A stretch of 64,000 nt of DNA. It comes from Mycobacterium sp. ACS1612 (GTDB lineage: Bacteria; Actinomycetota; Actinomycetes; Mycobacteriales; Mycobacteriaceae). The notes under the pieces are model-generated. The model had not been told where the DNA came from. It saw only the letters and a program-made list of their open reading frames with translations, and ran no database searches. Positions 25,506-33,669 of the stretch are shown here, one piece after another. Position 1 is the first letter of the stretch, and each line of letters opens with the position of its first letter. Made by a program: the position numbers and the translations under genes. The stretch lies in the NCBI RefSeq assembly GCF_001667505.1, contig NZ_LZHZ01000004.1, forward strand, positions 1 through 64,000. Direction: 5' to 3'.

Positions 25506-25524
25506 AGCGTAGCCCTCGTAGAGT
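25506..25524. promoter_or_regulatory. Divergent -10 elements for the pabC-like gene and ygfZ
   Basis: Minus strand: TACGCT (25511-25506), 8 bases before the ATG at 25497. Plus strand: TAGAGT (25519-25524), 7 bases before the ATG at 25532. Both genes therefore look leaderless. The two promoters are packed back-to-back in a 34-bp gap, so their -35 regions fall inside the opposite genes. Confidence 0.5.
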
Positions 25525-25531
25525 TGAGGAC

Positions 25532-26605
25532 ATGTCCGCAGTTCCCGCCCCAGAGACCGGACCGGATGCGGGGGCCGTGTGGCACTACGGCGATCCGCTC
25601 GGTGAGCAGCGCGCGGCCGCCGAGGCCGCCATCGTCGTCGACCGCTCGCACCGCGCGGTCCTGACGCTCACCGGCGCCGACCGCAAGACCTGGCTGCACA
25701 GCATCTCGTCTCAGCACGTCAGCGAGCTTCCCGACGGCGCGGTCACCGAGAATCTGAGCCTCGACGGGCAGGGCCGTGTCGAAGATCACTGGGTTCAGAC
25801 TGAGCTCGATGGCGTCACATATCTGGACACCGAACCGTGGCGCGGCGAACCGCTGCTGGCCTACCTCCGCAAAATGGTGTTCTGGTCCGACGTCGCCGTG
25901 GAACCCGCCGACTTGGCGGTGTTGTCACTGCTCGGCCCCCGGCTGGCCGACCAACAGGTGCTCGACGCTCTCGGGGTGGCCGCGCTACCCGCCGAAGGCA
26001 CGGCCGTAGCGCTGCCCGGCGGCGGATTCCTGCGCAGAATGCCAGGTGACCGCTTGGAACTGGACCTCGCGGTGCCCAGCGAGCAGGCCGGTCAGCGACG
26101 GCAGCGACTCGTCGATGCGGGCGTGCGCGCCGCCGGCGTGTGGGCTTATGAAGCGCATCGCGTCGCGGCGCTGCGGCCCCGCCTCGGCGTCGACACCGAC
26201 GAGCGGACCATCCCGCACGAGGTCGGCTGGATCGGCACCGCCGTGCACCTGGACAAGGGCTGCTACCGAGGCCAGGAAACCGTCGCCCGGGTCCATAACC
26301 TGGGTAAACCGCCCCGGATGTTGGTGCTCGTGCATCTCGACGGTTCCGCCGATCGGCCCGCGACCGGCGACCCGCTGCTGGCCGGCGGCCGGCCGGTCGG
26401 CCGAGTGGGCACCGTGGTCGACCACGTCGACGAAGGTGCCGTCGCCCTGGCCCTGGTCAAGCGCGGGCTGCCGGCGGATACCCCGTTGACCACCGGCGGC
26501 GAGGCGGCCGTCGCGGCCGTCATCGACCCCGACTCGGTGCCACCCGCCGACGCGGTGGGCGCCGGCCGGCTCGCCGTGGAACAGCTACGCGGCCGAGCGC
26601 GTTGA
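25532..26605 (+). CDS. ygfZ: YgfZ/GcvT-family folate-binding protein
   Basis: A 357-aa protein, counterpart of Rv0811c. The family signature KGCYxGQE is present as LDKGCYRGQETVARVHNLGK (about 246-265), with the conserved Cys that is essential in YgfZ. The N-terminal GcvT-like fold includes DRKTWLHSISSQHV. YgfZ uses tetrahydrofolate in the assembly or repair of Fe-S clusters, for example in MiaB-type enzymes. It is divergent from a folate-linked aminotransferase, which suggests a functional pairing. Confidence 0.92.
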   Translation: MSAVPAPETGPDAGAVWHYGDPLGEQRAAAEAAIVVDRSHRAVLTLTGADRKTWLHSISSQHVSELPDGAVTENLSLDGQGRVEDHWVQTELDGVTYLDTEPWRGEPLLAYLRKMVFWSDVAVEPADLAVLSLLGPRLADQQVLDALGVAALPAEGTAVALPGGGFLRRMPGDRLELDLAVPSEQAGQRRQRLVDAGVRAAGVWAYEAHRVAALRPRLGVDTDERTIPHEVGWIGTAVHLDKGCYRGQETVARVHNLGKPPRMLVLVHLDGSADRPATGDPLLAGGRPVGRVGTVVDHVDEGAVALALVKRGLPADTPLTTGGEAAVAAVIDPDSVPPADAVGAGRLAVEQLRGRAR

Positions 26606-26669
26606 CGCAATCGCCTGTTTCGCGGCTCGGCCGTGACCGGGCCTGCCAGCGCACAACAGCCGGGCACGG

Positions 26670-26675
26670 TAAAGT
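26670..26675 (+). promoter_or_regulatory. Probable -10 of the DUF3073 gene
   Basis: TAAAGT in an A+T-rich patch 80 bp before the DUF3073 start. It would give a leader of about 73 nt holding a hairpin (GGAGC 26705-26709 with GCTCC 26726-26730) and the palindrome at 26743. Confidence 0.4.
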
Positions 26676-26742
26676 GTTGGCAGGACAATAAAGACACACA
26701 GATCGGAGCCGCCTGATATTGGGCCGCTCCGTTATTGCGCGA

Positions 26743-26754
26743 GGGGGTACCCCC
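26743..26754 (+). promoter_or_regulatory. Palindrome covering the ribosome site of DUF3073
   Basis: GGGGGTACCCCC is a perfect 12-bp palindrome directly before the ATG. The only ribosome-binding sequence, GAGGGGG, is part of it. Folding within the leader, or pairing between two mRNAs, would hide the site. Confidence 0.4.
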
Positions 26755-26937
26755 ATGGGCCGCGGCCGGGCTAAGGCAAAGCAGACCAAGGTTGCTCGTG
26801 AGCTTAAATACAGCTCACCGCAGACGGATTTCGAACGGCTACAGCGCGAGCTGGCAGGTTCCGACGACTCCGGCGATCTCAACGGCGCCGACACCGAGAC
26901 CGACGATTGGGCCGCCGAGGACGACTGGCGGCGCTAA
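26755..26937 (+). CDS. DUF3073 small basic/acidic protein
   Basis: A 60-aa protein beginning MGRGRAKAKQTKVARELKYS, the invariant DUF3073 N-terminus, followed by SPQTDFERLQREL and an acidic tail (DLNGADTETDDWAAEDDW). The basic front and acidic back suggest nucleic-acid or ribosome association, but the role is unknown. It is conserved across actinobacteria next to purM (Rv0810c). It ends 5 bp from the convergent purM stop. Confidence 0.9.
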   Translation: MGRGRAKAKQTKVARELKYSSPQTDFERLQRELAGSDDSGDLNGADTETDDWAAEDDWRR

Positions 26938-26942
26938 CCCCT

Positions 26943-28016
26943 CTAGAAGCGCGGGTGCTGGCCCACCAGGCTGGCACGGGGACTGTCCTTGCTGCCCTTC
27001 TTGACGGTGCCCAAGGTCCAGCAGTCCAGATGCCTGGCGGTGAGTACGGCCAGCGCGCGGTCGGTGTCCTCCGGCGCGACGACGGCCACCATGCCGACAC
27101 CCATGTTGAACGTCTTCTCCATCTCCACCCGCTCGACGCGGCCACGCTGCGCGATCATCCCGAAGACGGGCGCGGGCGTCCACGTGCCGCGGTCGATCTC
27201 GGCGACCAGCCCGGGCGGGATGACCCGTTCCAAGTTCCCAGCCAACCCGCCGCCGGTGACATGGCAGAAGGTGCGCACCTGGGTCTCGGCGGCAAGCGCC
27301 AAGCAGTCCTTGGCGTAGATGCGGGTGGGCTCCAGCAGTTCTTCCCCGAGTGTGCGGCCGAACTCCTCGACATGCCCGGCCAGGTTCATCCGGTCGATGT
27401 CGAGCAGCACCTTGCGCGCCAGCGAGTACCCGTTGGAATGCAGCCCGGTCGACGCCATCGCGATGATCACATCGCCCGGTTTGACCCGCTCGGGCCCGAG
27501 CACGTCGTCGGCCTCCACCACGCCGACGCCGGTGGCCGAGATGTCGTAGTGGTCGGGCGCCATCAGCCCCGGATGCTCGGCGGTCTCGCCGCCGAGCAGC
27601 GCGCAGCCCGCCATCACGCAGCCGTTGGCGATGCCTGACACCAATTCGCTGACCCGCTCGGGCACGGTCCGGCCGACGGCGATGTAGTCCTGCAGGAACA
27701 GGGGTTCGGCCCCGCACACCACCAGGTCGTCGACCACCATCGCGACCAGGTCGATACCGACCGTGTCGTGCTTGTCCATGGCCTGCGCGACAGCCAGCTT
27801 GGTGCCGACACCGTCGGTCGACGACGCCAGCAGCGGCTCGCGATAGCCGCCGCGTAATGCGAACAACCCGGCGAATCCGCCCAGTCCGCCTCGAACTTCA
27901 GGCCTGGTGGCCTTCTTGGCCAGCGGCTTGAACAGTTCGACGGCGCGGTCACCGGCTTCGATGTCCACACCAGCCGATGCGTAGGAGATGCCGTGTTGTT
28001 CGGCTTGATCCGTCAT
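26943..28016 (-). CDS. purM: Phosphoribosylformylglycinamidine cyclo-ligase PurM
   Basis: A 357-aa AIR synthetase, the fifth step of IMP synthesis (FGAM + ATP to AIR). Motifs seen: SYASAGVDIEAGDRAVELFK at the N-terminus, the ASSTDGVGTKLAVA loop, LLGGETAEHPG and the C-terminal HVTGGGLAGNLERVIP. The ATG at 28016 is chosen because the homology begins there and TAGCCT lies 8 bases upstream, which suggests leaderless mRNA; the frame is open for another 180 codons upstream but is unlike the family. Confidence 0.96.
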   Translation of the reverse strand: MTDQAEQHGISYASAGVDIEAGDRAVELFKPLAKKATRPEVRGGLGGFAGLFALRGGYREPLLASSTDGVGTKLAVAQAMDKHDTVGIDLVAMVVDDLVVCGAEPLFLQDYIAVGRTVPERVSELVSGIANGCVMAGCALLGGETAEHPGLMAPDHYDISATGVGVVEADDVLGPERVKPGDVIIAMASTGLHSNGYSLARKVLLDIDRMNLAGHVEEFGRTLGEELLEPTRIYAKDCLALAAETQVRTFCHVTGGGLAGNLERVIPPGLVAEIDRGTWTPAPVFGMIAQRGRVERVEMEKTFNMGVGMVAVVAPEDTDRALAVLTARHLDCWTLGTVKKGSKDSPRASLVGQHPRF

Positions 28017-28024
28017 CGATAGCA

Positions 28025-28030
28025 AGGCTA
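28025..28030 (-). promoter_or_regulatory. -10 element of purM
   Basis: TAGCCT on the minus strand with 8 bases to the purM ATG. It is one of five similar boxes placed directly before purine genes in this window. Confidence 0.45.
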
Positions 28031-28124
28031 CCGTCGTTGCCCACCGCTGGGTAACCGGTCGAACCGCAGCGGTTCTGCCACATCGACCGCCATGAACGCG
28101 CCCGGTGTGGGAATGTGACCGACC

Positions 28125-28550
28125 ATGAAAACAGTTCGCTGGTTTGCGCTCCTCGGCACGGCGATCATGCCCGCCGCCACGGCCATGGCGGCGACGGCGT
28201 CCGCCACGGCGCCGATCATGACCGACGCGGTGACCATCTCCCAGGCGACGGTCGACGGCGTCGACTACATCACCCGCGAGATCACGATCCAACCCGGCGG
28301 CAGCACCGGCTGGCACTACCACGACGGCCGGGTGTTCGGCGTCGTCCGCGAGGGCACGCTGACCCGCACCATGGGCGACTGTTCTGTCATCGCGTCTCCG
28401 CAAGGCTCGGCGGTCACCGAGGAAAGCGGACCCAACGCGGCACACAACGGCCGCAACCTCGGTCCCGGTGTGGTGAAACTCTGGGTTGATTACATCCAGC
28501 CCGCGGGTACTCCGCTGGCTGTGGAAGTGCCCGATCCCGGCTGCGGATAG
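28125..28550 (+). CDS. Secreted cupin protein
   Basis: A 141-aa exported cupin. The signal peptide (MKTVRWFALLGTAIMPAATAMA) is followed by a single cupin domain: GGSTGWHYHDGRVFGVVREG carries the first His motif, and the second is weak (AAHNGRNLGPG). Two Cys (in GDCSVIA and DPGCG) may form a disulfide. Exported cupins are unusual; a substrate cannot be read from the sequence. It precedes an NAD(P)-binding protein gene in the same direction by 22 bp. Confidence 0.78.
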   Translation: MKTVRWFALLGTAIMPAATAMAATASATAPIMTDAVTISQATVDGVDYITREITIQPGGSTGWHYHDGRVFGVVREGTLTRTMGDCSVIASPQGSAVTEESGPNAAHNGRNLGPGVVKLWVDYIQPAGTPLAVEVPDPGCG

Positions 28551-28572
28551 GGCCAGATCGGGGGGTGACGAC

Positions 28573-29514
28573 ATCCGCTGCTTGGTGACGGGCGCGACCG
28601 GCTACATCGGCGGCCGGCTGACGCCGCGACTACTCGACAACGGCCATGCCGTGCGCGCGATGGCCCGCAACCCCGACAAACTCGGCGGCGCCGAATGGCG
28701 TGAACGTGTCGACGTCGTCCGCGGGGATCTCGGCGAACCGGACTCGCTGACCGCGGCGTTCGACGGGGTGGACGTCGTCTACTACCTGGTGCACTCGATG
28801 GGCACCGCCAAGGATTTCGTCGCCGAAGAGGCACGCGCGGCACGCAATGTGGCGGCTGCCGCCAAGCAGGCGGGCGTGCGCCGGTTGGTGTATCTGGGCG
28901 GCCTGCACCCAGTAGGCGCCGACCTGTCGCCGCATCTGCGGTCGCGAACCGCGGTCGGTGATGTCCTGGTGGATTCCGGTGTGGAAACCGTTGTGCTGCA
29001 AGCAGGAATAGTGGTCGGTTCCGGTTCGGCCTCGTTCGAGATGATCCGGCACCTGACCAACCGGCTGCCCGCGATGACGGCGCCGAAATGGGTGCACAAC
29101 AAGATCCAGCCGATCGCGATCGACGATGTGCTGCACTACCTGACCGAAGCGGCGACGGCGCGTGTCCCGTCCTCGCGGGCGTGGGACATCGGCGGACCGG
29201 ACGTGATGGAGTACGGCGACGCGCTGCAGACCTATGCCGAAGTGGCCGGGCTGCGCAGGCGGTTGATCGTGGCACTGCCGTTCCTGACCCCTACGATCGC
29301 GAGCCTCTGGATCGGGCTTGTCACACCGATGCCGCCCGGCCTTGCGCGTCCGCTGATCGAATCGCTGGAATGCGATGCGGTGATGGGTAATTCAGACATC
29401 GACGACGTCATCGCGCCGCCGCCGACCGGCCTGACCGGCTACCGCGACGCGGTCGCGCGCGCCTTGCAGGAGGGTCCGCTGCCGAGTGATCCGAGTTGGG
29501 CAGGCCCGCGCTAG
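28573..29514 (+). CDS. NAD(P)H-binding, atypical SDR protein without a standard start
   Basis: A protein of about 313 aa with a Rossmann fold starting RCLVTGATGYIGGRLTPRLLD, the NmrA/atypical-SDR nucleotide motif GATGYIG. VVYYLVHSMGTAKDFVAEEARAARNVAAAAKQAG follows, as in the NAD(P)H-binding family close to DUF2867 proteins. No ATG, GTG or TTG stands before the first strand; the nearest upstream is TTG 28486 inside the cupin gene. The ATC at 28573 has GGGGGTG 5 bases upstream and is used here; TTG 28582 would cut the first strand. It is tail-to-tail with purF, overlapping by 4 bp. Confidence 0.82.
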   Translation: MRCLVTGATGYIGGRLTPRLLDNGHAVRAMARNPDKLGGAEWRERVDVVRGDLGEPDSLTAAFDGVDVVYYLVHSMGTAKDFVAEEARAARNVAAAAKQAGVRRLVYLGGLHPVGADLSPHLRSRTAVGDVLVDSGVETVVLQAGIVVGSGSASFEMIRHLTNRLPAMTAPKWVHNKIQPIAIDDVLHYLTEAATARVPSSRAWDIGGPDVMEYGDALQTYAEVAGLRRRLIVALPFLTPTIASLWIGLVTPMPPGLARPLIESLECDAVMGNSDIDDVIAPPPTGLTGYRDAVARALQEGPLPSDPSWAGPR

Positions 29515-31043
29515 GGCCTGCGCAGCGCTGACGCATTGTCGTTGTCGGCCTGCACCGGGATGCCCGTGCGTGCCGCAGTGGTGAGCATCTGCTCGATCAC
29601 GTTCTTGCCCAACGCCGCTTCGCCGGGCAGTTCGATCGGGTAGTTGCCGTCGAAGCAGGCCGAACACAGCCGCGATGCCGGCTGCTCGGTGGCCGCGATC
29701 ATGCCGGCCTGCGAGATGTAGCCCAGCGTGTCGGCACCGATGGCGTGCCGCACTGCCTCGGTCATATCGGCCTCGTTCGCCTCCATGCTCTTCGCGTTGG
29801 CGATCAACTCCGCCGGCGTTGCGAAGTCGATGCCGTAGAAGCACGGCCACTTCACCGGCGGGGAGGCGATCCGCACATGCACCTCGATGGCCCCCGCCTC
29901 GCGCAACATTCGGACCAGCGCTCGCTGCGTGTTGCCGCGCACGATCGAATCGTCGACGACGATCAGCCGCTTGCCGCGGATGACTTCCTTGAGCGGGTTG
30001 AGCTTCAGACGAATGCCCAACTGCCGGATGGTCTGCGACGGCTGGATGAAAGTCCGTCCCACATAGGCGTTTTTCATCAGGCCCTGCCCGTAGGGGATGC
30101 CCGACTCCTGCGCGTAACCGACCGCTGCAGGTGTGCCGGACTCGGGCACACCGATCACCAGGTCGGCGTCGATGGGATGCTCACGAGCCAGCGCCCTGCC
30201 GATGTCGACGCGGGTCTTGTGCACCGACCGGCCCGCAAGCGTGCTGTCCGGCCGGGCCAGATACACGTACTCGAAAACGCAGCCCTTCGGTTCGGGATTC
30301 GCGAAGCGGGTGGAGCGCACGCCGTCGGCGTCGATGGCCAGCAGTTCGCCCGGCTCGATGTCGCGGACGAACGACGCACCGACGATGTCGAGTGCCGCGG
30401 TCTCGGAGGCGACCACCCAGCCGCGGTCCAGCCGGCCGAGCGACAACGGCCGCACCCCGTACGGGTCGCGCGCCGCATATAGGGTGTTCTCATCCATGAA
30501 CGTCAGGCAGAACGCGCCGCGCACAGTCGGCAGCAGTTCCAACGCCGCCTGCTCGAGCGTGGAGTCGGCGGCGCCGTGGGCCAGCAGCGCGCCCAGAATG
30601 TCGGAGTCGGTGGTCGCGGCGGGAGCGCCGCGGGTGCCTAACAGACCGGCTTCGCGGGCGCGGGCGGCCAACTCGGTGGCGTTGACCAGGTTGCCGTTGT
30701 GGCCGAGCGCGACGCCGGTGCCTGCAGCGGTGTTGCGGAACACCGGCTGGGCGTTCTCCCAGGTGGTGGAGCCGGTGGTGGAGTACCGGCAGTGGCCGAT
30801 GGCGACGTGGCCTTCCATCGCGGCCAGCGTCTGCTCATCGAAGACCTGGCTGACCAGACCGAGATCCTTGAACACCAGCACCTGCGAACCGTCGGCGACA
30901 GCGATGCCTGCCGCTTCCTGGCCGCGGTGCTGAAGCGCGTACAGGCCGTAGTAGGTGAGTTTGGCGACTTCTTCGCCCGGCGCCCAGACGCCGAATACGC
31001 CACACTCTTCGCGGGGTTCTGGATCGGTCTGCGGGCCGGTCAC
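29511..31043 (-). CDS. purF: Amidophosphoribosyltransferase PurF
   Basis: A 510-aa enzyme, the first committed step of purine synthesis (PRPP + Gln to phosphoribosylamine). The N-terminal glutamine amidotransferase starts at the nucleophile Cys in EECGVFGVWAP after a short propeptide. GHCRYSTTG and GHNGNLVN line the Gln site. The PRPP loop is LIVVDDSIVRGNTQRALV. Late Cys residues (WPCFYGIDF, RLCSACFDG) fit an Fe-S ligand set as in Bacillus-type PurF. The GTG at 31043 lies 35 nt after a TAGACT-type -10, so unlike the other pur genes it has a short leader. Confidence 0.96.
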   Translation of the reverse strand: MTGPQTDPEPREECGVFGVWAPGEEVAKLTYYGLYALQHRGQEAAGIAVADGSQVLVFKDLGLVSQVFDEQTLAAMEGHVAIGHCRYSTTGSTTWENAQPVFRNTAAGTGVALGHNGNLVNATELAARAREAGLLGTRGAPAATTDSDILGALLAHGAADSTLEQAALELLPTVRGAFCLTFMDENTLYAARDPYGVRPLSLGRLDRGWVVASETAALDIVGASFVRDIEPGELLAIDADGVRSTRFANPEPKGCVFEYVYLARPDSTLAGRSVHKTRVDIGRALAREHPIDADLVIGVPESGTPAAVGYAQESGIPYGQGLMKNAYVGRTFIQPSQTIRQLGIRLKLNPLKEVIRGKRLIVVDDSIVRGNTQRALVRMLREAGAIEVHVRIASPPVKWPCFYGIDFATPAELIANAKSMEANEADMTEAVRHAIGADTLGYISQAGMIAATEQPASRLCSACFDGNYPIELPGEAALGKNVIEQMLTTAARTGIPVQADNDNASALRRP

Positions 31044-31154
31044 GATATGGCTGCTCCCAGGGCGGGGGGGTAGACGCACCCAGTCTACGGCTACCACCGA
31101 GTAATCACGGAATCGCGACGCGGTGTCGCGTGACACACCAACAAACTGTCTAGC

Positions 31155-31553
31155 TCAGACATTTCCGTCGACGCCGACCAGCGGCAACCAGTGGGCTATC
31201 TCACACGCACGCGATCCGGACAACTGCAGGCCGCCCGTCGCGGCGGCGCCTTCCACGTCGAGCAGGCCCGTGGCCAGCAACAGCCACGTGCGCGGATCCG
31301 CCTCGACGACGTTCGGTGGGTTCCCGCGGCGGTGCGCAGGCCCCGAAATACATTGCACCGCAACAAAAGGAGGCACCCGGACCTCGACGCTGGCGCCCGG
31401 CGCGACGGCCGCAAGGGTGCGGGCGGTCAACCGCACCGCCTCGCCCAGTTCGGTGCGGCCAGGTTCGGGCCTGCCTGCGTCTTTCAACCACTCGAGAACT
31501 GCGGAAACGGCGGCGCGGGTCTTCGCCGGATCGGCACTGCGGCGGGCGGCCAT
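31155..31553 (-). CDS. Sterol carrier family protein
   Basis: A 132-aa protein, counterpart of Rv0807 and annotated in mycobacteria as a sterol carrier family protein. It has the pattern EWLKDAGRPEPGRTELGEAVRLTARTLAAVAPGASVEVRVPPFVAV, followed by NVVEADPRTWLLLATGLL. The last part resembles the SCP2-like substrate segment found in maleylpyruvate isomerase-type proteins. No enzymatic residues can be named. It lies 111 bp before purF in the same direction and only 16 bp from the divergent Mce gene. Confidence 0.75.
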   Translation of the reverse strand: MAARRSADPAKTRAAVSAVLEWLKDAGRPEPGRTELGEAVRLTARTLAAVAPGASVEVRVPPFVAVQCISGPAHRRGNPPNVVEADPRTWLLLATGLLDVEGAAATGGLQLSGSRACEIAHWLPLVGVDGNV

Positions 31554-31557
31554 ACCT

Positions 31558-31563
31558 TAGATT
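31558..31563 (+). promoter_or_regulatory. -10 element of the orphan mce gene
   Basis: TAGATT with 6 bases to the GTG at 31570, a leaderless arrangement. It overlaps the first bases upstream of the divergent sterol-carrier-like gene. Confidence 0.45.
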
Positions 31564-31569
31564 CTCAAA

Positions 31570-32763
31570 GTGCTCGTCGACCGCCACCGACCGCCCTACA
31601 AAACGGCTGGCGCGGTCTTCCTGGCGATCGCGGTGGCCGTCGCGGTTTTCATCTTTCTCGCCTTTCGCGGCGCGCTCACCGACAACATCCAGTTGACCCT
31701 GCTGTCACCCCGGGCAGGCCTCGTCGTCGAACGGGGATCGAAGGTGACCTACAACGGCGTGCAGATCGGCCGGGTGGCGCGGATCGCGATGGATGACCAG
31801 AAGGCCAAACTCACGCTCGACGTCAACCGTCGCTACGTGCAGTTCATCCCGGCCAACGTCGCCGCCGAGATCAAGGCCACCACGGTGTTCGGCAACAAGT
31901 ACATCTCCCTGAGTTCTCCGAAAAGCCCGACGCCGCAACGGATTACCTCCATCGACGTGATCGACGCCTCGGCCGTCACGACAGAGTTCAACACGCTGTT
32001 CGAGACGGTCTCCGCGATCGCCGAGCAGGTGGACCCCATCAAGCTGAACCAGACGCTGGCCGCGGCCGCCGAGGCGCTGACCGGCCTTGGCGATCAATTC
32101 GGCGAATCGCTGGAGAACGGCAATCAGATCCTCGGCCAGCTGAATCCGCAGATGCCGCAGATCGCCGCCGACAACCGCGGGCTGGCCGACCTGGCAGACA
32201 TCTACGCCGACGCGTCGCCCGACCTGTGGGACGGCCTCGGGCACGCGCTGCGGACCGCGCAGACTTTCAACGAGTACCGCGCCGACATCGATGAGGTGTT
32301 GATGGCCGCGGTCGGGTTTGCCGACGACGCCGCGGACAGCCTCGAGCGTGGCGGGCCGTATCTGGTCCGCGGCGCCGCCGACCTGGTTCCGACGACGCGA
32401 CTTCTCGACGATTACCGGGGCATGATCTTCTGCACTATTCGCAAGTTCTCGGTCGTCCAGAAGCAGGTCGCCAAGGCGCTGGGCGGCAACGGCTATTCGC
32501 TGGCCTCCTCGTCGGGCACGGTTGGCGGCGGCGGCAACCCGTACGTCTATCCCGACAACCTGCCGCGGACCAAGGCCCGCGGCGGGCCGGAAGGCAGGCC
32601 GGGCTGCTGGCAGGACATCTCGCGGGACCTGTGGCCCGCCCCGTACCTGGTGATGGACACCGGTGCATCGATCGCACCGTACAACCATTTCGAACTCGGC
32701 CAACCGATCCTGATCGACTACGTGTGGGGTCGACAAGTCGGCGAGAACACGATCAACCCGTGA
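31570..32763 (+). CDS. Orphan Mce family protein (MceA-like)
   Basis: A 397-aa protein. It has an N-terminal membrane anchor (AGAVFLAIAVAVAVFIFLAF, about 14-33), an MlaD/Mce domain (LLSPRAGLVVERGSKVTYNGVQIGRVARI, about 45-75, to about 120), a long helical region, and a C-terminus closing WGRQVGENTINP as in MceA subunits. Mce proteins normally occur as six (A-F) with two YrbE permeases and import lipids. Here no other mce or yrbE gene follows; the next gene is a convergent SDR. It may join another Mce complex or be a relic of a lost operon. Confidence 0.88.
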   Translation: MLVDRHRPPYKTAGAVFLAIAVAVAVFIFLAFRGALTDNIQLTLLSPRAGLVVERGSKVTYNGVQIGRVARIAMDDQKAKLTLDVNRRYVQFIPANVAAEIKATTVFGNKYISLSSPKSPTPQRITSIDVIDASAVTTEFNTLFETVSAIAEQVDPIKLNQTLAAAAEALTGLGDQFGESLENGNQILGQLNPQMPQIAADNRGLADLADIYADASPDLWDGLGHALRTAQTFNEYRADIDEVLMAAVGFADDAADSLERGGPYLVRGAADLVPTTRLLDDYRGMIFCTIRKFSVVQKQVAKALGGNGYSLASSSGTVGGGGNPYVYPDNLPRTKARGGPEGRPGCWQDISRDLWPAPYLVMDTGASIAPYNHFELGQPILIDYVWGRQVGENTINP

Positions 32764-32874
32764 GCGTTGACATGAACTTCCCTTGCGGTTCTACGTTGGC
32801 CACCATCCAGCCGGACGGCAACATAGATCGCCGCGACGCCTGGATCAAGAACCAACCAAGGCGGGCCGCCGACG

Positions 32875-33669
32875 TCAGTCGACAGGAAACCCGAACAGCT
32901 TGACGACACCGTGATCGCGGCCCGCCGTGTAGCCACCGTCGACGGCGATCGCCTGCCCGGTCACGAACGACGCATCAAGGGATACAAGGAAAGCCGCCAT
33001 TGCGGCCACCTCGTCCGGTTGGCCGCGGCGCCCAAGCGCGTGCTCTTCTGTGATCGAACGCAGCGGGCCCTCCATGCCGTCGAGGCCCAACACGCTGTCG
33101 AGCATCGGGGTGTCGATGAAGCCGGGGCAGATGGCATTCGCCCGGATTCCGCTGGGGCCGTAGTCGAGCGCAATGTTCTTGGTCAGCAACACGACACCGC
33201 CCTTTGCGGCGTTGTACGCACTGCCGCCCGCCGTGCCTTCGAGGCCCTCGATGCTGGCGAGCGTCACCACCGATCCGCGTTCCCCGCCGACGCGCGGTTG
33301 TTCGATCATCCGGGCCACCGCCGCCTTGACCACCAGAAACGTCCCGGTGAGGTTTATCCGTATCACCCGCTCCCACTCGTCGCGAGGCAGCAGGTGGATC
33401 GGCCCGCCGCCCGCGACACCCGCGCAGTGCACCACTCCGTCGAGTCGCGCAGGCACAGCGGCGAACACGGCACCGACGGCGTCTTCGTCAGTGATGTCGG
33501 CCGCCACGAAGCCGAAGCGATCACCGAGATCGTCTGGCGGGTCGGCAATGTCGGTTCCGACGACGGTGCCACCCTCGGCCAGCAGCTGCCTGACAGTCGC
33601 AAGGCCGATACCTGACGAGGCGCCGGTGACGACAAATGTGCGCGAACGTGCGCGCTCAACGCTGACCAT
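32875..33669 (-). CDS. Short-chain dehydrogenase/reductase
   Basis: A 264-aa classical SDR. The cofactor motif is TGASSGIG (about 15-22), NAG is replaced by HCAGVAGG, the catalytic Ser is in VVTLASIEGL, and the YxxxK motif is YNAAKGGVVLL. DIADPPDD at the end of strand 2 favours NAD(H). The C-terminus follows the common SFVTGQAIAVDGGYTAG pattern. The substrate is unknown. It overlaps the CPBP gene end by 14 bp and is convergent with the mce gene. Confidence 0.92.
   Translation of the reverse strand: MVSVERARSRTFVVTGASSGIGLATVRQLLAEGGTVVGTDIADPPDDLGDRFGFVAADITDEDAVGAVFAAVPARLDGVVHCAGVAGGGPIHLLPRDEWERVIRINLTGTFLVVKAAVARMIEQPRVGGERGSVVTLASIEGLEGTAGGSAYNAAKGGVVLLTKNIALDYGPSGIRANAICPGFIDTPMLDSVLGLDGMEGPLRSITEEHALGRRGQPDEVAAMAAFLVSLDASFVTGQAIAVDGGYTAGRDHGVVKLFGFPVD

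Noticed and set aside
31060..31070. The G homopolymer upstream of purF as a slippage or switch element
   Set aside because: It is a short run in a leader outside any coding frame; nothing suggests a phase-variable function.
32760..32903. A 47-codon frame (GTG 32760) overlapping the mce stop
   Set aside because: It has the GTGA overlap expected of a coupled gene, but the peptide shows no mce or other family pattern and its end overlaps the convergent SDR gene. It is probably chance.
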